From the NCBI GenBank assembly GCA_024760905.1, contig CM045731.1:17637501-17701500 (forward strand): a stretch of DNA of 64,000 bases, written 5' to 3'. The notes under the pieces are model-generated. The model did not search any database. It saw nothing but the letters and a program-made list of their open reading frames with translations, and had not been told where the DNA came from. Made by a program: the position numbers and the translations under genes. Below, piece by piece: positions 33,742 to 43,668 of this stretch (positions are counted from its first letter, which is position 1; the number at the start of each line of letters is the position of its first letter). This DNA comes from Plotosus lineatus (taxonomy: Eukaryota; Chordata; Actinopteri; Siluriformes; Plotosidae).

Positions 33742-34429
33742 CAGGTATACCTCGGCTTAAGTCGTTTCGAGTTAAGTCGTTTTCGATTATACGTCAGTTT
33801 TCAAAAAAGCATAGAAAAATAAATAAAAATAATAATAAAAATAAAGTTTAATAAATAAAGTTTAATAAAATAGATCTTATTTGTTGTCTGTGCTGGCTGG
33901 AGGCGTTAACTCGCTCTTCATTCATTGCAAGCGCTGGCGAGGGGCGTGGCTGCTACCTGCAGGCGAGGTCCAGAGCGCGCACCTGTTTCCATTCAGCAAT
34001 CAGCAATCAGCGAGCTATAAATAGGAGTGGCGTGCTTCCCTCCGACGTCAGAAGATTGTCCTTCCCAGTGATTCCGTTTCCCTGCTATCTCTCTGGTATC
34101 CTGCTTCATGCTCGACCAGTTTTCATCGATCAATTATTTCTAGTGATTTGGATTTTCCAAAGTGCAAAATAAAATCTTCTTACATGGTCTCCTGCATCTT
34201 TGAGTCCGACGCATATGCTCCAGGCGCGACATTATTAACCATATTGAAAATTGCATTCATGAATAAAGTACAGAACTAGGAATGGTTATTTTCTGTTTAG
34301 TCTAGACAAGTAAATTTGGCGTAGCCTAGCCTAGGCCAGCATAGAGACAAGCTAATTCGACTTCAGTCGTTTTTCGACTTAAGTCGTCTCTCCTGGAACC
34401 AATTAACGACATTGGGTGAGGTATACCTG
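33742..34429. mobile_element. Tigger-like TIR element, family B, nested
   Basis: Termini CAGGTATACCTCGGCTTAAG and, reversed, CAGGTATACCTCACCCAATG are inverted repeats with TA on both sides (33740-33741, 34430-34431). Removing it restores the family A word ACACATATACATGTACG. This terminus type is typical of pogo/Tigger elements. It is split by a solo LTR. Confidence 0.85.
33882..34231 (+). mobile_element. Solo LTR of an LTR retrotransposon
   Basis: A 350-bp segment begins TGTTGTCTGTGCTGG and ends CCAGGCGCGACA (TGT...ACA termini), with the 5-bp duplication TTATT on both sides (33877-33881, 34232-34236). It has a TATA-type box CTATAAATAGG (34015-34024) and, about 150 bp downstream, AATAAA (34168-34173). 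This is the R-U5 layout of an LTR. The internal part is absent, as after LTR-LTR recombination. The superfamily is unknown. Confidence 0.75.
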
Positions 34430-34921
34430 TATACATGTACGTATACGTTAGTCAGGGGAGGTTGGAGAGGCTGATCCTACTTCGTGGAATTCGGTGGTCG
34501 CGGGGGGATCGCGCTCCCAAATTACCGCAGAAAGTGAGGGATCCCTGTACTCCATGTTTTTGGTGTTTTGTTTGCCTTGTTCTCGTTTTGCTTTATTTGG
34601 TAGTGAGCTACATGCTGTGCTACCTTGTTTTAGTTCAGCTTTCAGGTTGCCAGTCTATAATAAACTCCTCATTTAGCATATGCACACTGTCTATCCGTAA
34701 ATATGGTGAGCATTTTAAATTGAAATTAAATAAACTGCTTATTAATCCTGCATACTCGGTCTGTACAGAGAAGTCCCAGGACTTTTGCACGGTTGTGCTT
34801 TCTCCGTGCAGCCCTTGCACTCAAACTAATTATTGTACATTATTCATTCACTTTCTAAGCCGTAGGGTAAAAAGCACACAACCGCTCACACTCACAACTA
34901 AGGGCGAACAGCCAGTTAGCC

Positions 34922-35299
34922 CAGGGGTCCCCAGCCAACGGCTCAATTGGTACCGGTTCGCAGAAGAAATAATTAATTACTTCCGTTTTATTTATTATCT
35001 GAGTCTGAATGATCTTTATTTTTGAAAAATCTTTTATTTTGAAAAATGACCGAATTCTCTCGGTTACATGTCGGTCATTTTTGCGCAAAAATGTAACCCA
35101 CAAGGGGACGGCGTGTCAACAGAGGTGAGTTGGACATGTTTCAAACAATAGTGGGGATTTTGGGTGAGCCTGAGCCTGAGCTTTCATTCTTCCAGCTGGT
35201 GCACCATCACTTGTGTTTTGTTTTTTTTTTAAGAAAAGTTCAAACTCTACTTCCCAACCAACTTTATTTCAGCTGTTGAAAAATAACATTCATGGAGTG

Positions 35300-35332
<33 letters not shown>

Positions 35333-35371
35333 GATATTGATTATTATTATTATTATTGATACTGATCATCA

Positions 35372-35406
<35 letters not shown>

Positions 35407-35445
35407 GATATTGATTATTATTATTATTATTGATACTGATCATCA

Positions 35446-35477
<32 letters not shown>

Positions 35478-35728
35478 GATATTGATTATTATTATTATTA
35501 TTGATATTGATTATTATTATTATTATTGATATTGATTTATTTTTTTATTATTATTATTATTATTGATAATAATAATAATAATAACAATAATGATAATAAT
35601 AATAGTTTATATACAGTAACTATATTCTATTTATAATATAAAGAATCTATGACAACCCCCACCCCGTTCTGTGGTAAAATTGTCAAGCGTTGATCGGTCC
35701 ACGGTGATAAAAAGGTTGGGGATTCCTG
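34922..35728. mobile_element. hAT element, non-autonomous
   Basis: Termini CAGGGGTCCCCAGCC and GGTTGGGGATTCCTG form an inverted repeat with 8-bp duplications AGTTAGCC (34914-34921, 35729-35736). The interior is mainly an ATT/GATATTG simple repeat (35298-35600). No transposase is seen. Confidence 0.9.
35298..35605. repeat. (ATT)n with GATATTGATT higher-order units
   Basis: Runs of ATT are punctuated by GATATTGATTATT and GATACTGATCATCATC words that recur, giving a short higher-order repeat inside the hAT element. Confidence 0.9.
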
Positions 35729-35869
35729 AGTTAGCCTACTGTGCATGTTTTTAAATTGTTGGAGGACACCTGAGAACCCAGAGGAAGCTCACGCAAGCAC
35801 AGGGAGAACCTATGCGTTCTAGCTGTAAGGCGGAAGTGCTTAACCCCCCCCCCACCCCCCACCCCCTGT

Positions 35870-37250
35870 GCTGTCAAAGTCATTATTGTACCTTTAATAA
35901 ACAAAAAGAAAGAAAGAAATCGCAGCTTCCAATTAGAAGTTAGTGGCACCCACTGTTTGTTTATTTTTAGAAGTTAAAGGAGCTTGTTAGAAGCCATGCT
36001 TAATCTTTTAGAGTTTTATGAATGCCCCTACTGTGCTGCCTTTGTCTGCCCACGCCAGGTTTCCACTTATTCCAGCAAAATTCTGGTCCTGGTTGTGTCG
36101 GATGTTACAGCACCACCACAGTTTAAAGAGTCGGTGCACAGTACAGAACTTCCACTAAAACGGCATCTGTTTAAAAACCCCCTCGGTTCTGGAGGTGCCG
36201 TGTGTTTCTACACTTTACTGGTCTCTGAAGGGTCTGTCAGAACGTGACTTCCTGATGGAGATCTGAGGGTGTGAGCTCCTTGTTTTGCTCTTGTGTGATT
36301 GATAACGTCATTCCATCTTCATAGTTGATGATTAGTTTAGAAACTGATATCGTATTTGTGTTGAGATGAATAGCTGCTGAGTCCTGAACTGGTGTGTGCG
36401 TGTGTACGCAAGCAGATTGGAATGTAACCCCTGGAATTTGTCTGTGCACGGCGGGCTCCACTGGGAATCTCAGTCATCTGGAGCAATGTTCTTGGAGATC
36501 TGGGGAGTGGGATGGGAATGCGTGAAAGTGTGAGAAGTCGAACCGGGTGTTGATACGAGGATGATTTGCTTGTTTTATAAAATGGATCGGGCAGACTGGT
36601 GGTCTCGACGTTCTCACGTCCTCGAGCGTTTGTGTTACATGTTGAGATTAAACGTCAAGGCTAAATAATACTTGACCTAACAGCCTAACAAGAATGAAGT
36701 AAAAACAATCCGGGGGGGGGGGGCATAACAAAAGGGGAAGGCACCCGTCGTTCAGAGATGACGCCACAGCTATCAATCTGTTTAGCGGGACTTCTCTTTG
36801 CTTGATGAATGTGCGGTATGACTTTGGGAAGTAAAAACAAATAAAGGAAACACATGAGATCTTAAAAACTCAACTATTGCAAAAAGGGGGAGCTCTGTGC
36901 TTGCATGAAGTGGGTTTTTTTTTTTTTTTTGAAAAACACAAACTTTTTTGGTTCCCCATTTTCCCCCAAAAGAGCCACATAAATGCTGCTTACCTGAAAA
37001 AAACCTAAAACAAAGAAAGGAGAAAAGCATAGATAAATGTAAAGTGTAGCGTCGGTGTTCATTCTTACGGCATAATTTGTGCGTATGTTCTACATTTATC
37101 TGATACAGATACTTTATTTTAGCATAAATTACCATAAAAAGATTTTTATCCGATGGATTACTAGCAGGGCCTGAACTGCTAAGGTCAGTCGGTGGTTTTC
37201 CAGGAAGTGACATGAACACATTGGGCGGGACTTTCCAGGGAAAGTAAACA
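35870..37250. other. Unassigned intron DNA
   Basis: No exon or named repeat. A G run lies at 36712-36723 and a T run at 36914-36929. Confidence 0.4.
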
Positions 37251-37254
37251 AGCA

Positions 37255-37800
37255 GATCAATTCATCAAGCGGCATTTTAGGTGATCAGAACCCGTGTTCA
37301 AGAAGCAAGTATGGTGGACATTTGGAGGAAATGGGTGTAAACGGTGATCTATTTGAACAAGAGTGGGAGGAGTCGCTTGGGGAGTCGGTGAGACGACACA
37401 TTCTAGGGACTCTTAGGACAAGAACGTTGCAAGAGATGAGCGTGACGGCAAATCTAAAATAGTTTACTCAGCTAATGATTTTTCGACTCGGGTTTCCGGT
37501 CATCACTTGCTTTAAGAACAAAAAGAAATATTTTCCGAGATTTCTCCGCTTGTTGTTTATGCGGCTCAGTACTGGACGAAAATGCTTTATGATGCACATA
37601 GCCCAGCCAATCCAACAATTCACTACGTCACTACCACGCTGGAACAGCCAGTCAGAAAGATATCATGTCTTATCAAGTCGCAACACTCTCTCATACTTTA
37701 AAATCGGGCGTGGACTGTTGCTGCCGGAAGGAACTGCTGATGTTATACACAATCGTTTTTAAAGAGTGAATAATACTAATTCACCACATGTCCCCTTTAA
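37255..37800. mobile_element. Possible TTAA-type element, right end
   Basis: The right edge reads, reversed, TTAAAGGGGACATGTGGTGA, which is like the terminus of piggyBac/Kolobok-type non-autonomous elements common in fish. I cannot find the matching left terminus with certainty. Confidence 0.3.
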
Positions 37801-37989
37801 TAAAAATGCAGATCTTTTGCAATTGTTGGATAAAAAAAAAACAAAAACGTAAAACTATTGTTTTTATTTTACACAATAATGTAATTGCTCAGGAAACTGT
37901 CTAGGATTTCTGTCAGAATAAGCCTCGGGGATGCAGGCACAGGTTTGGCCATTGCATCATGGGTATGTTGAACCTGATATTGCTTTTAT

Positions 37990-38200
37990 ATTTGGGGCAG
38001 GGGCATTCAGGACACATACAACCGCTTACTCATACTAAAAGCGATTTGGAACCATCAGTTAGCATACTGTGTATGTTTTTAGACTGTGGAAGGAAACTCA
38101 CACAAGTATGAGGAGAATTCCACACAGAAATACCCCGAGCCTGGGAATCAAACCCGGGGCCTTCTTGCTGTGAGGCGAACGTGCTAACTGTGCCAGCTTA
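37990..38200 (-). mobile_element. SINE family 2, inverted, tail lost
   Basis: TTTAGACTGTGGAAGGAAAC, CCTGGGAATCAAACCCGGGG (reversed B-box) and TTCTTGCTGTGAGGCGAACG are the reversed head and body. Confidence 0.65.
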
Positions 38201-38278
38201 TTAGTTTATTATTATTATTTATTTATATAATAATAATAATAATAATAATAATTAGTAGTAGTAGTAGTAGTAGTAGTA

Positions 38279-38619
38279 CAGTGATCTCTTTCTACTTCGT
38301 GCTTCAGTTTCTGCGGCTTCAGTGTATCGTGGGTTTTTTAAAAAAATATTCATCAAAAAATAAAAAAATAAGGAAAATGCCGCAAAACGAGGCCAAATAT
38401 GCAAAAAAAACCCCAAACAAACAAAAACAAAAAACAACCCAACAAAACTACTTACATTTTTATGTGAGGCGCGCATCTGTGTGTATGTGCGCACGCGTGT
38501 ACTGTATTTATATACACATATACGTATACGTCAGTCAGGAGGGTCAATCCTACTTCATGGAAATTGGTGGTCGCGGGGGGTTCTCGGTCCCCGTAAACCG
38601 TGGAAAGTGAGGGATCCTT

Positions 38620-38620
<1 letters not shown>
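38279..38620 (+). mobile_element. Tigger-like TIR element, family A, compact copy
   Basis: Left end CAGTGATCTCTTTCTACTTC, right end GAAAGTGAGGGATCCTTG, with TA on both sides inside a (TAG)n array that runs on both flanks. It is 342 bp and non-coding. Confidence 0.85.
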
Positions 38621-38639
<19 letters not shown>

Positions 38640-38652
<13 letters not shown>

Positions 38653-39045
38653 TTAATTAGTATGTTTTTGTAGCATGTACTGTCCCTGTTCTGTAAGTAA
38701 TGACTCAGCACAAGTGAATAAGACCGCTATACGGTGTTAACGAAGGTGCCCCACCCACACCCAGTGATTCAGTATCCGAGTATATTGCACCATATCTCTG
38801 CTTCTCATCTTAAAACTGACTGTAAATCTGTAAAGGGTTCAGGGAACGCGCTTCATAATGGGGTGTGAGGCCCGGGGTTTCCTACACCGGACCCACACTC
38901 ACAATTACAGGATGTGTGTGTTTGGCCAAGACATTGCCGGAGAGGAAGAATGCATTTCTGTTGAACTGTGGAGGGACATAGTGTGAAGGGCTTTTAAAGG
39001 GTATCGGGAATGAGCACGGTGTCCAAGCGAACTCGGAGAAAGGTC

Positions 39046-39092
<47 letters not shown>

Positions 39093-39326
39093 TTCACCTC
39101 ATACAACTGCGTATGGGAGGAAATGACATCAGACATCTGGTTTAGTAAATCTTTTGAGGTTTATTTCAGTATGAGGTTTGTTTTGAGTGAAGAGGTAGTG
39201 GTGTGAGACACACACACACACACACACGCGCGCACGCGCGCGCGTACCAGTTGAGATCATAGGCAGGCAGCACCGCAGTTGAATGTCTGTATTACGCACC
39301 CAGACAGCTGGAGGGGTCAGAAGGGG

Positions 39327-39394
<68 letters not shown>

Positions 39395-40025
39395 CGTTCA
39401 TGTCTGCTTTTGAATTTCCAAACGAATCTGGCTTTGTGGCGAAGAGAGCGCCAGTGTTCATGACTCGAGTCCTGCCCTCACCCCGATTGCACTGATAGAA
39501 TTTAAAGCACACAAAGAGCACGACGACACCATTGGACGAACAAACAGTGACGGCGCTGTGTCACCCCAACCCGAGACCGGCACGTGTGCACTAAATTACA
39601 ACACAGCAGGAACGGATAGCGTTGCCACTGTCGCACTATTGTACCAGGGGCACCCCAGGGCTAGCCAAGACTTGCACCCTGGGGCTTTGAGCCGCGAACA
39701 GAAAACCTGTTTCCGTTTTGGTTATCGTGCAAAAACAACCTAGTAGTTTCCCCGCGGTAAACACGCCACTTCACCGCGCCACTCATTGCGCCTAAGATGC
39801 CTGTTGTGAGCTGCTGCCTTGGATGTAAATGAATAAATTAAACGTTTTATACCATTGTCTGTGTTTTTATTTACGGACACCAATAATGGAGCCCACCAAC
39901 ATAGTGGGGGCGTTTGCGTGTGCATCTGTATCGCAAATCCTGGTGGGCATTTAGGAATTACTCGGCACCCAAGGTCCATGAGACGGTACAGGTTCTGAGG
40001 TCATAAGTCAAACAGAAGTCCAAAT
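38640..40025. other. Unassigned intron DNA with GT microsatellites
   Basis: (GT)n at 39048-39090 and 39331-39393; AC/GC run at 39206-39244. No exon seen. Confidence 0.45.
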
Positions 40026-40027
40026 GT

Positions 40028-40365
40028 CTCACTCACTCATTTACCAAACTGCTTAATCCTACTAGGGTCTTGGGAAGGCTGGCGAATGTTTCAGCCAACA
40101 CTGGGCAAAGGCAGGGTACCCCCTGAATGCCCCCCCCCCCCCCCCACACACACACACACAAGACCATTCACACTTACACCTAGAGGCAATTTGGAAAAGC
40201 CAGTTAGCTTAATATGCATGTCTTTGGACTGCGAGAGGAAACCAGAGTACCCAGAGGAAATGGAACCCCATACAGAAATGTCCCAGCCGAGCCTATGACT
40301 GAAACCTGAGGCTTTCCTGCTGTGAGGCTGATGTGCCAAACGGTGCACCACCATGCCACCTGCAT
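40028..40365 (-). mobile_element. SINE family 2, inverted, with C-run and (CA)n
   Basis: Reversed tail AACTGCTTAATCCTACTAGG, AATGTTTCAGCCAACACTGG, a C run and CA run (40131-40160), reversed body ATGTCTTTGGACTGCGAGAG, and the reversed head GTGCACCACCATGCCACC. Confidence 0.7.
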
Positions 40366-40762
40366 CAAGATTTCCAAATGTGGAAACCGTATGTCGCATT
40401 GCTATTGAATCTGAACGAAATCACATTGAATTGAATCACGTTGTTGGCTTGTGGAGTCAAATCAGGGTATCTGTGCCAATACCCAGCGCTAATACATCAC
40501 CAGAACATGGGGTTTATACGGTGTTTATATAATGTACCGTCAGGTGTGCGGAGCTACGACATCATCTCTTACCTATACCTCACAATGCGTAATAGACACC
40601 AGCATCACGTCACCCAGTTCTTTATATTCATAGAGCTTCAATTTCTGATTTTCATAAATTTTGCTGATGTTTGGCTCCGCCTTTGGCTTGGCTCATGATT
40701 GGTCATCTAATCAGAGTTGTCCTTGTCTCTCTCTGTCTGTGTGTGTGTGTGTGTGTGTGCAG

Positions 40763-40891
40763 GATGGCTCTCTGGGTAATATCGACGATCTAGCGCAGGA
40801 ATACTCTGAGTATTACAACACGTGCTTCAGTGACGTCAGCGAGCGTATGGAGGAGCTACGCAGACGTCGAATCTCCCAGGAACTAGAAATG
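40763..40891 (+). CDS. sash1: SASH1 coding exon 2
   Basis: The acceptor is a TCTCTCTCTG(TG)n tract ending GCAG at 40759-40762. The donor is ATG|GTGAGT at 40892. The 129 bases encode 43 residues in phase 0 to 0: [20 protein letters not shown], then a cysteine-containing stretch and [18 protein letters not shown]. Vertebrate SASH1 has a nearly identical block here ([12 protein letters not shown] followed by ERMEELRKRR), directly after the WTDVMGIL motif of exon 1. The segment is charged, probably partly helical, and precedes the SLY domain. No stop or frameshift is seen. It is by far the best-conserved coding stretch of the window. Confidence 0.95.
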
Positions 40892-41230
40892 GTGAGTTCC
40901 TTCCCGCGTGACCTCTTCAGTACTGACAGTTAAATTAACAAGATGCAATGAATATAAGCCAAATGCTGCCTGTTTATTGGTGTACATGGTAATGGTGTAC
41001 GTATGGCGAATGGACTGTGAAAGCCTGAATGCATGTCGCTGAACCTAGTGGGTTAAGATGTTCTACTGATCAGAAGGTCCATTTATTACTCACCTGAGGA
41101 CATCTGACTAAACTTCCCAAACCTCCTGGAGACAAATTAGCTCCAGGAGTTCGCCTCAGGTTCTCCATGCGACTCTGATTAGGAATAATCAGCTTAGAAT
41201 GAATGCATGGCTGGATAAAGATGAAATGTA

Positions 41231-42501
41231 CAGTAGTCCCTTGACCAGACACGGTTCAGCGCTCGCGGCCCCGCATACTCGCGGATTGGCAACCCGGAAG
41301 TAACTGGCACGTGATTCAAATTTAACCAATGGCTGACAGCTTTTGTTTCTCACTCCTGCTGATTGATTGCAGATGATGTGGACATCTCTTTTTTCCTCCT
41401 TCGCACACAAGTTATCAACGTGATTGCTTGAATTGCGAAGTAAATTTTTTTTTTAGTGTTTTTAATGATTATTTAAGCGCTATGATGTCACTCAAACAAG
41501 GGGCAGTGGTGGTCTAGTGGTATAGGGCACTGGATCGCTGATCCAAAAGTTTGGGGTTTGAGTCCCACTCTCCACAAGGTTGTCACTGTCCTCCCCCCCC
41601 CAGTGCGGCTAACTGGGTTATCAAAGGCGGGCCATGTCTCCCACTGTCTATGATGAGAGGCATGTAAAAGAACCATTGCTGACTTTCGTAGCTGCAAAGA
41701 GTAGCTGCAAAGTCATCAGCGTGTTTCTGTCCCTTGCTAAAAGGGTTGTGACAGGAAGGGCATCCGACGTAAAAAAAACCTCTGCCAACTCAAAACATGC
41801 GAATCAGATGATTCGCTGTGGCGACTCCCGAGTAAAAGGGAAAAAGCCGAAAGGAAGACAGATGTCACTCAAACACCCTGCATCTTCTCTAGCTTCTGGG
41901 AGGAGCCTAAGTGCTTTATTTATTCATAAATATTATCACAGTACAAAAATTAAAAAGGTTTTACTTAATCATTACTACATTTTATACTGCGTTATTATTA
42001 TTATACTCACGGATTAGCGGCAAACCCGGAAGTTACTGGCGCGTGTTTCAAATTAAGCCAATGGCTGAGAGCTTTTGTTTCTCCTTCCTGCTGATTGGTT
42101 GCAGATGATGTGTACACCTTTTTTTTTCTCTTTCGCACACATGTCGTCAACGTGATTGCCTGAATTATGAATTCACGTTTTTTAGTGTGTTTTTAATTAT
42201 CTAAGCCTATGATGTCACCCAAACACCCTGCATCTTCTCTCGCTTCTGGTAAGGAGCCTAAGCGCTTTATTTATTATTAAATATTATCACAGTACAAATT
42301 TAAAAAGTGTTTACTTAATCATTACTACATTTTACTGCATTATTACTGTATTAATGAGTAAGACAGTCTATAGAATGTGTTTAATTAGTATATTTTAGCG
42401 CATCTAATATCATACATAGGATTTTAAAACCGCATCAATAACACATGGATTTTCATGATCCGCGGGAAGGGCCGGAACCGAATCATCGCGAAAAACGGGG
42501 A
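41231..42501 (+). mobile_element. TA-flanked TIR element, family D, with internal duplication
   Basis: The left end CAGTAGTCCCTTGACCAGAC follows TA (41229-41230). The right end resembles GCGAAAAACGGGG (42488-42500), where the last bases are decayed. A block starting ACTCGCGGATTGG (41278) with GATTCAAATTTAACCAATGG recurs at 42006, so the copy contains a direct duplication. A SINE sits at 41498-41860. The family recurs at 44379-44910, 56158-57127 and 63520. TA targets suggest Tc1/mariner type; no coding seen. Confidence 0.7.
41498..41860 (+). mobile_element. SINE family 1 with RTE-derived tail, cleanest copy
   Basis: Perfect 14-bp target duplication GATGTCACTCAAAC (41484-41497, 41861-41874). 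Head GGGGCAGTGGTGGTCTAGTG (A-box) and a B-box-like GGTTTGAGTCCCACTC, body AAGAACCATTGCTGACTTTC. From about 41740 it carries GTGACAGGAAGGGCATCCGA, then ATTCGCTGTGGCGACTCCCG and AAGCCGAAAGGAAGACA. The last two blocks match the 5' leader and the extreme 3' end of the RTE-like LINE at 46438-49592. Confidence 0.95.
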
Positions 42502-42595
42502 CCTTCTGTTTTTGTTGATTCACTCATTTGGGTTCCTGGGGAATGTTTTATTCAGAAGTGACACCCGATGGATGAATACAAACACGTATTGTGGT

Positions 42596-43190
42596 CTTCT
42601 TCTTCTTTTCCTTTTGGCTGTTCCCTTCAGGGGGCGCCACAGCAAACCATCCGCCTCCATCTCACCCTGTCCTCTGCATCTTCTTCTCTTACTCCAATGA
42701 CCTTCATGTCCTCCTTCAGCACATCCATAAATCTCTTCTTTGGTCTTCCTCTGGGCCTTCTGCCTGGTAGTTCCAACCTCAGCATCCTACTGCCAATATA
42801 CTCACTATCCCTCCTCTGTACATGTCCACAGCCAGTTCTCTACCTTTTCCTTGTATAGTTCCAACATTCAAAGTCCCTACTCTTAGTCCTAGACTCGTGC
42901 TTTTCCTCTTCTCTCTCTGCCTACGGACACGCCTCCCACCTCTCCTTCTTCAACGTCTTCGACCAACAGTAGTCCAACTTCCATCAGCACCCAGTTGGTT
43001 GACAGCACTGATGGCGGTCGTTGTTAACCCGGGCCTCGACCGATCCGGTATGAGTTTCGACTTTCTGGTTTGCATTTTGTATTTTGGCAAAAGTTTTACG
43101 CCGGATGCCCTTCCAGTCGCAACCCTCTGCATTTCTCCAGGCTTGGGACCGGCATAAGGGGGAGAGACACTGGTTAGTGCCCGCGCCTCT
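42596..43190 (-). mobile_element. RTE-like LINE, internally deleted copy
   Basis: 42596-42831 is the reversed 3' end, coding for the WFGHVQRRDSEYIG tail with GTCTTCTTCTTCTTTTCC as its edge. It is joined directly to the reversed 5' leader and ORF start (42832-43190; CGGGCCTCGACCGATCCGGT, GATGCCCTTCCAGTCGCAAC). About 2.5 kb relative to the copy at 46438 is missing. The junction falls at a CATGTC word present on both sides in the longer copy. Confidence 0.9.
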
Positions 43191-43668
43191 TTGGTATTTG
43201 GTATTTGTTAATAATTTCTGAACTGGTCTTTGACTCGACGTCAGATTCATTATCAGAGATCGCCACCATTCCTAATGTTGAAATGCAATGATGATTCGTC
43301 AGCCGAGGCGTGTTTTGGCCACCAAGAAGTACTGTGTGTCCACCACTGTCTGTCTCAGCTGTCCGCTTGAGAGAGGATTACCCAGAACAGATGTCAGTAG
43401 TGAGTGTGAATAGAGCCATTCTGTTAGAAATCTACCTACACTACAGTATTGTTGGTGTTCAGTTTTACCATTTTACACTTTGCATAGACAATTACCTGCA
43501 ATTTGACAATTTGGTTGGGACTCCTCTCCCCCCGCTACCTCCATTCAGATATTGCCGGACCTCAACAAATCTGGGGAAGAACAGGAACACCGTACCAGTG
43601 AACCATTGTTCAGCGATGTTCCAGTTTATTTTACAGCTTGCAGGGGTTTATATACTATTACGTAAATA
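43191..43668. other. Unassigned intron DNA
   Basis: No recognised feature. Confidence 0.35.

Larger units (their letters stand above)
33269..34547 (+). mobile_element. Tigger-like TIR element, family A, host of nested insertions
   Basis: TA flanks (33267-33268, 34548-34549). Left end CAGGGATCCCTCGCTACTTC; right end AAAGTGAGGGATCCCTG. The family A body is interrupted at 33558 by a LINE 3' end and at 33742 by a second TA-flanked element. No transposase frame. Confidence 0.85.
34845..35855 (-). mobile_element. SINE family 2, inverted, split by a hAT element
   Basis: The left part 34845-34921 (TCACTTTCTAAGCCGTAGGG, GCGAACAGCCAGTTAGCC) continues at 35737 (TACTGTGCATGTTTTTAAAT, GGAGGACACCTGAGAACCC). 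The two halves join without loss once the insert and one duplication copy are removed. Confidence 0.75.
18584..40762 (+). other. SASH1 intron 1
   Basis: GT at 18584 and AG at 40761-40762 define a phase 0 intron of about 22.2 kb. It is largely filled by the mobile elements listed separately. No further exon of this gene was seen inside it. Confidence 0.85.

Noticed and set aside
41498..41860. tRNA gene
   Set aside because: A- and B-box-like motifs are present, but there is no cloverleaf or anticodon arm I can fold by eye, and a SINE body and LINE tail follow.
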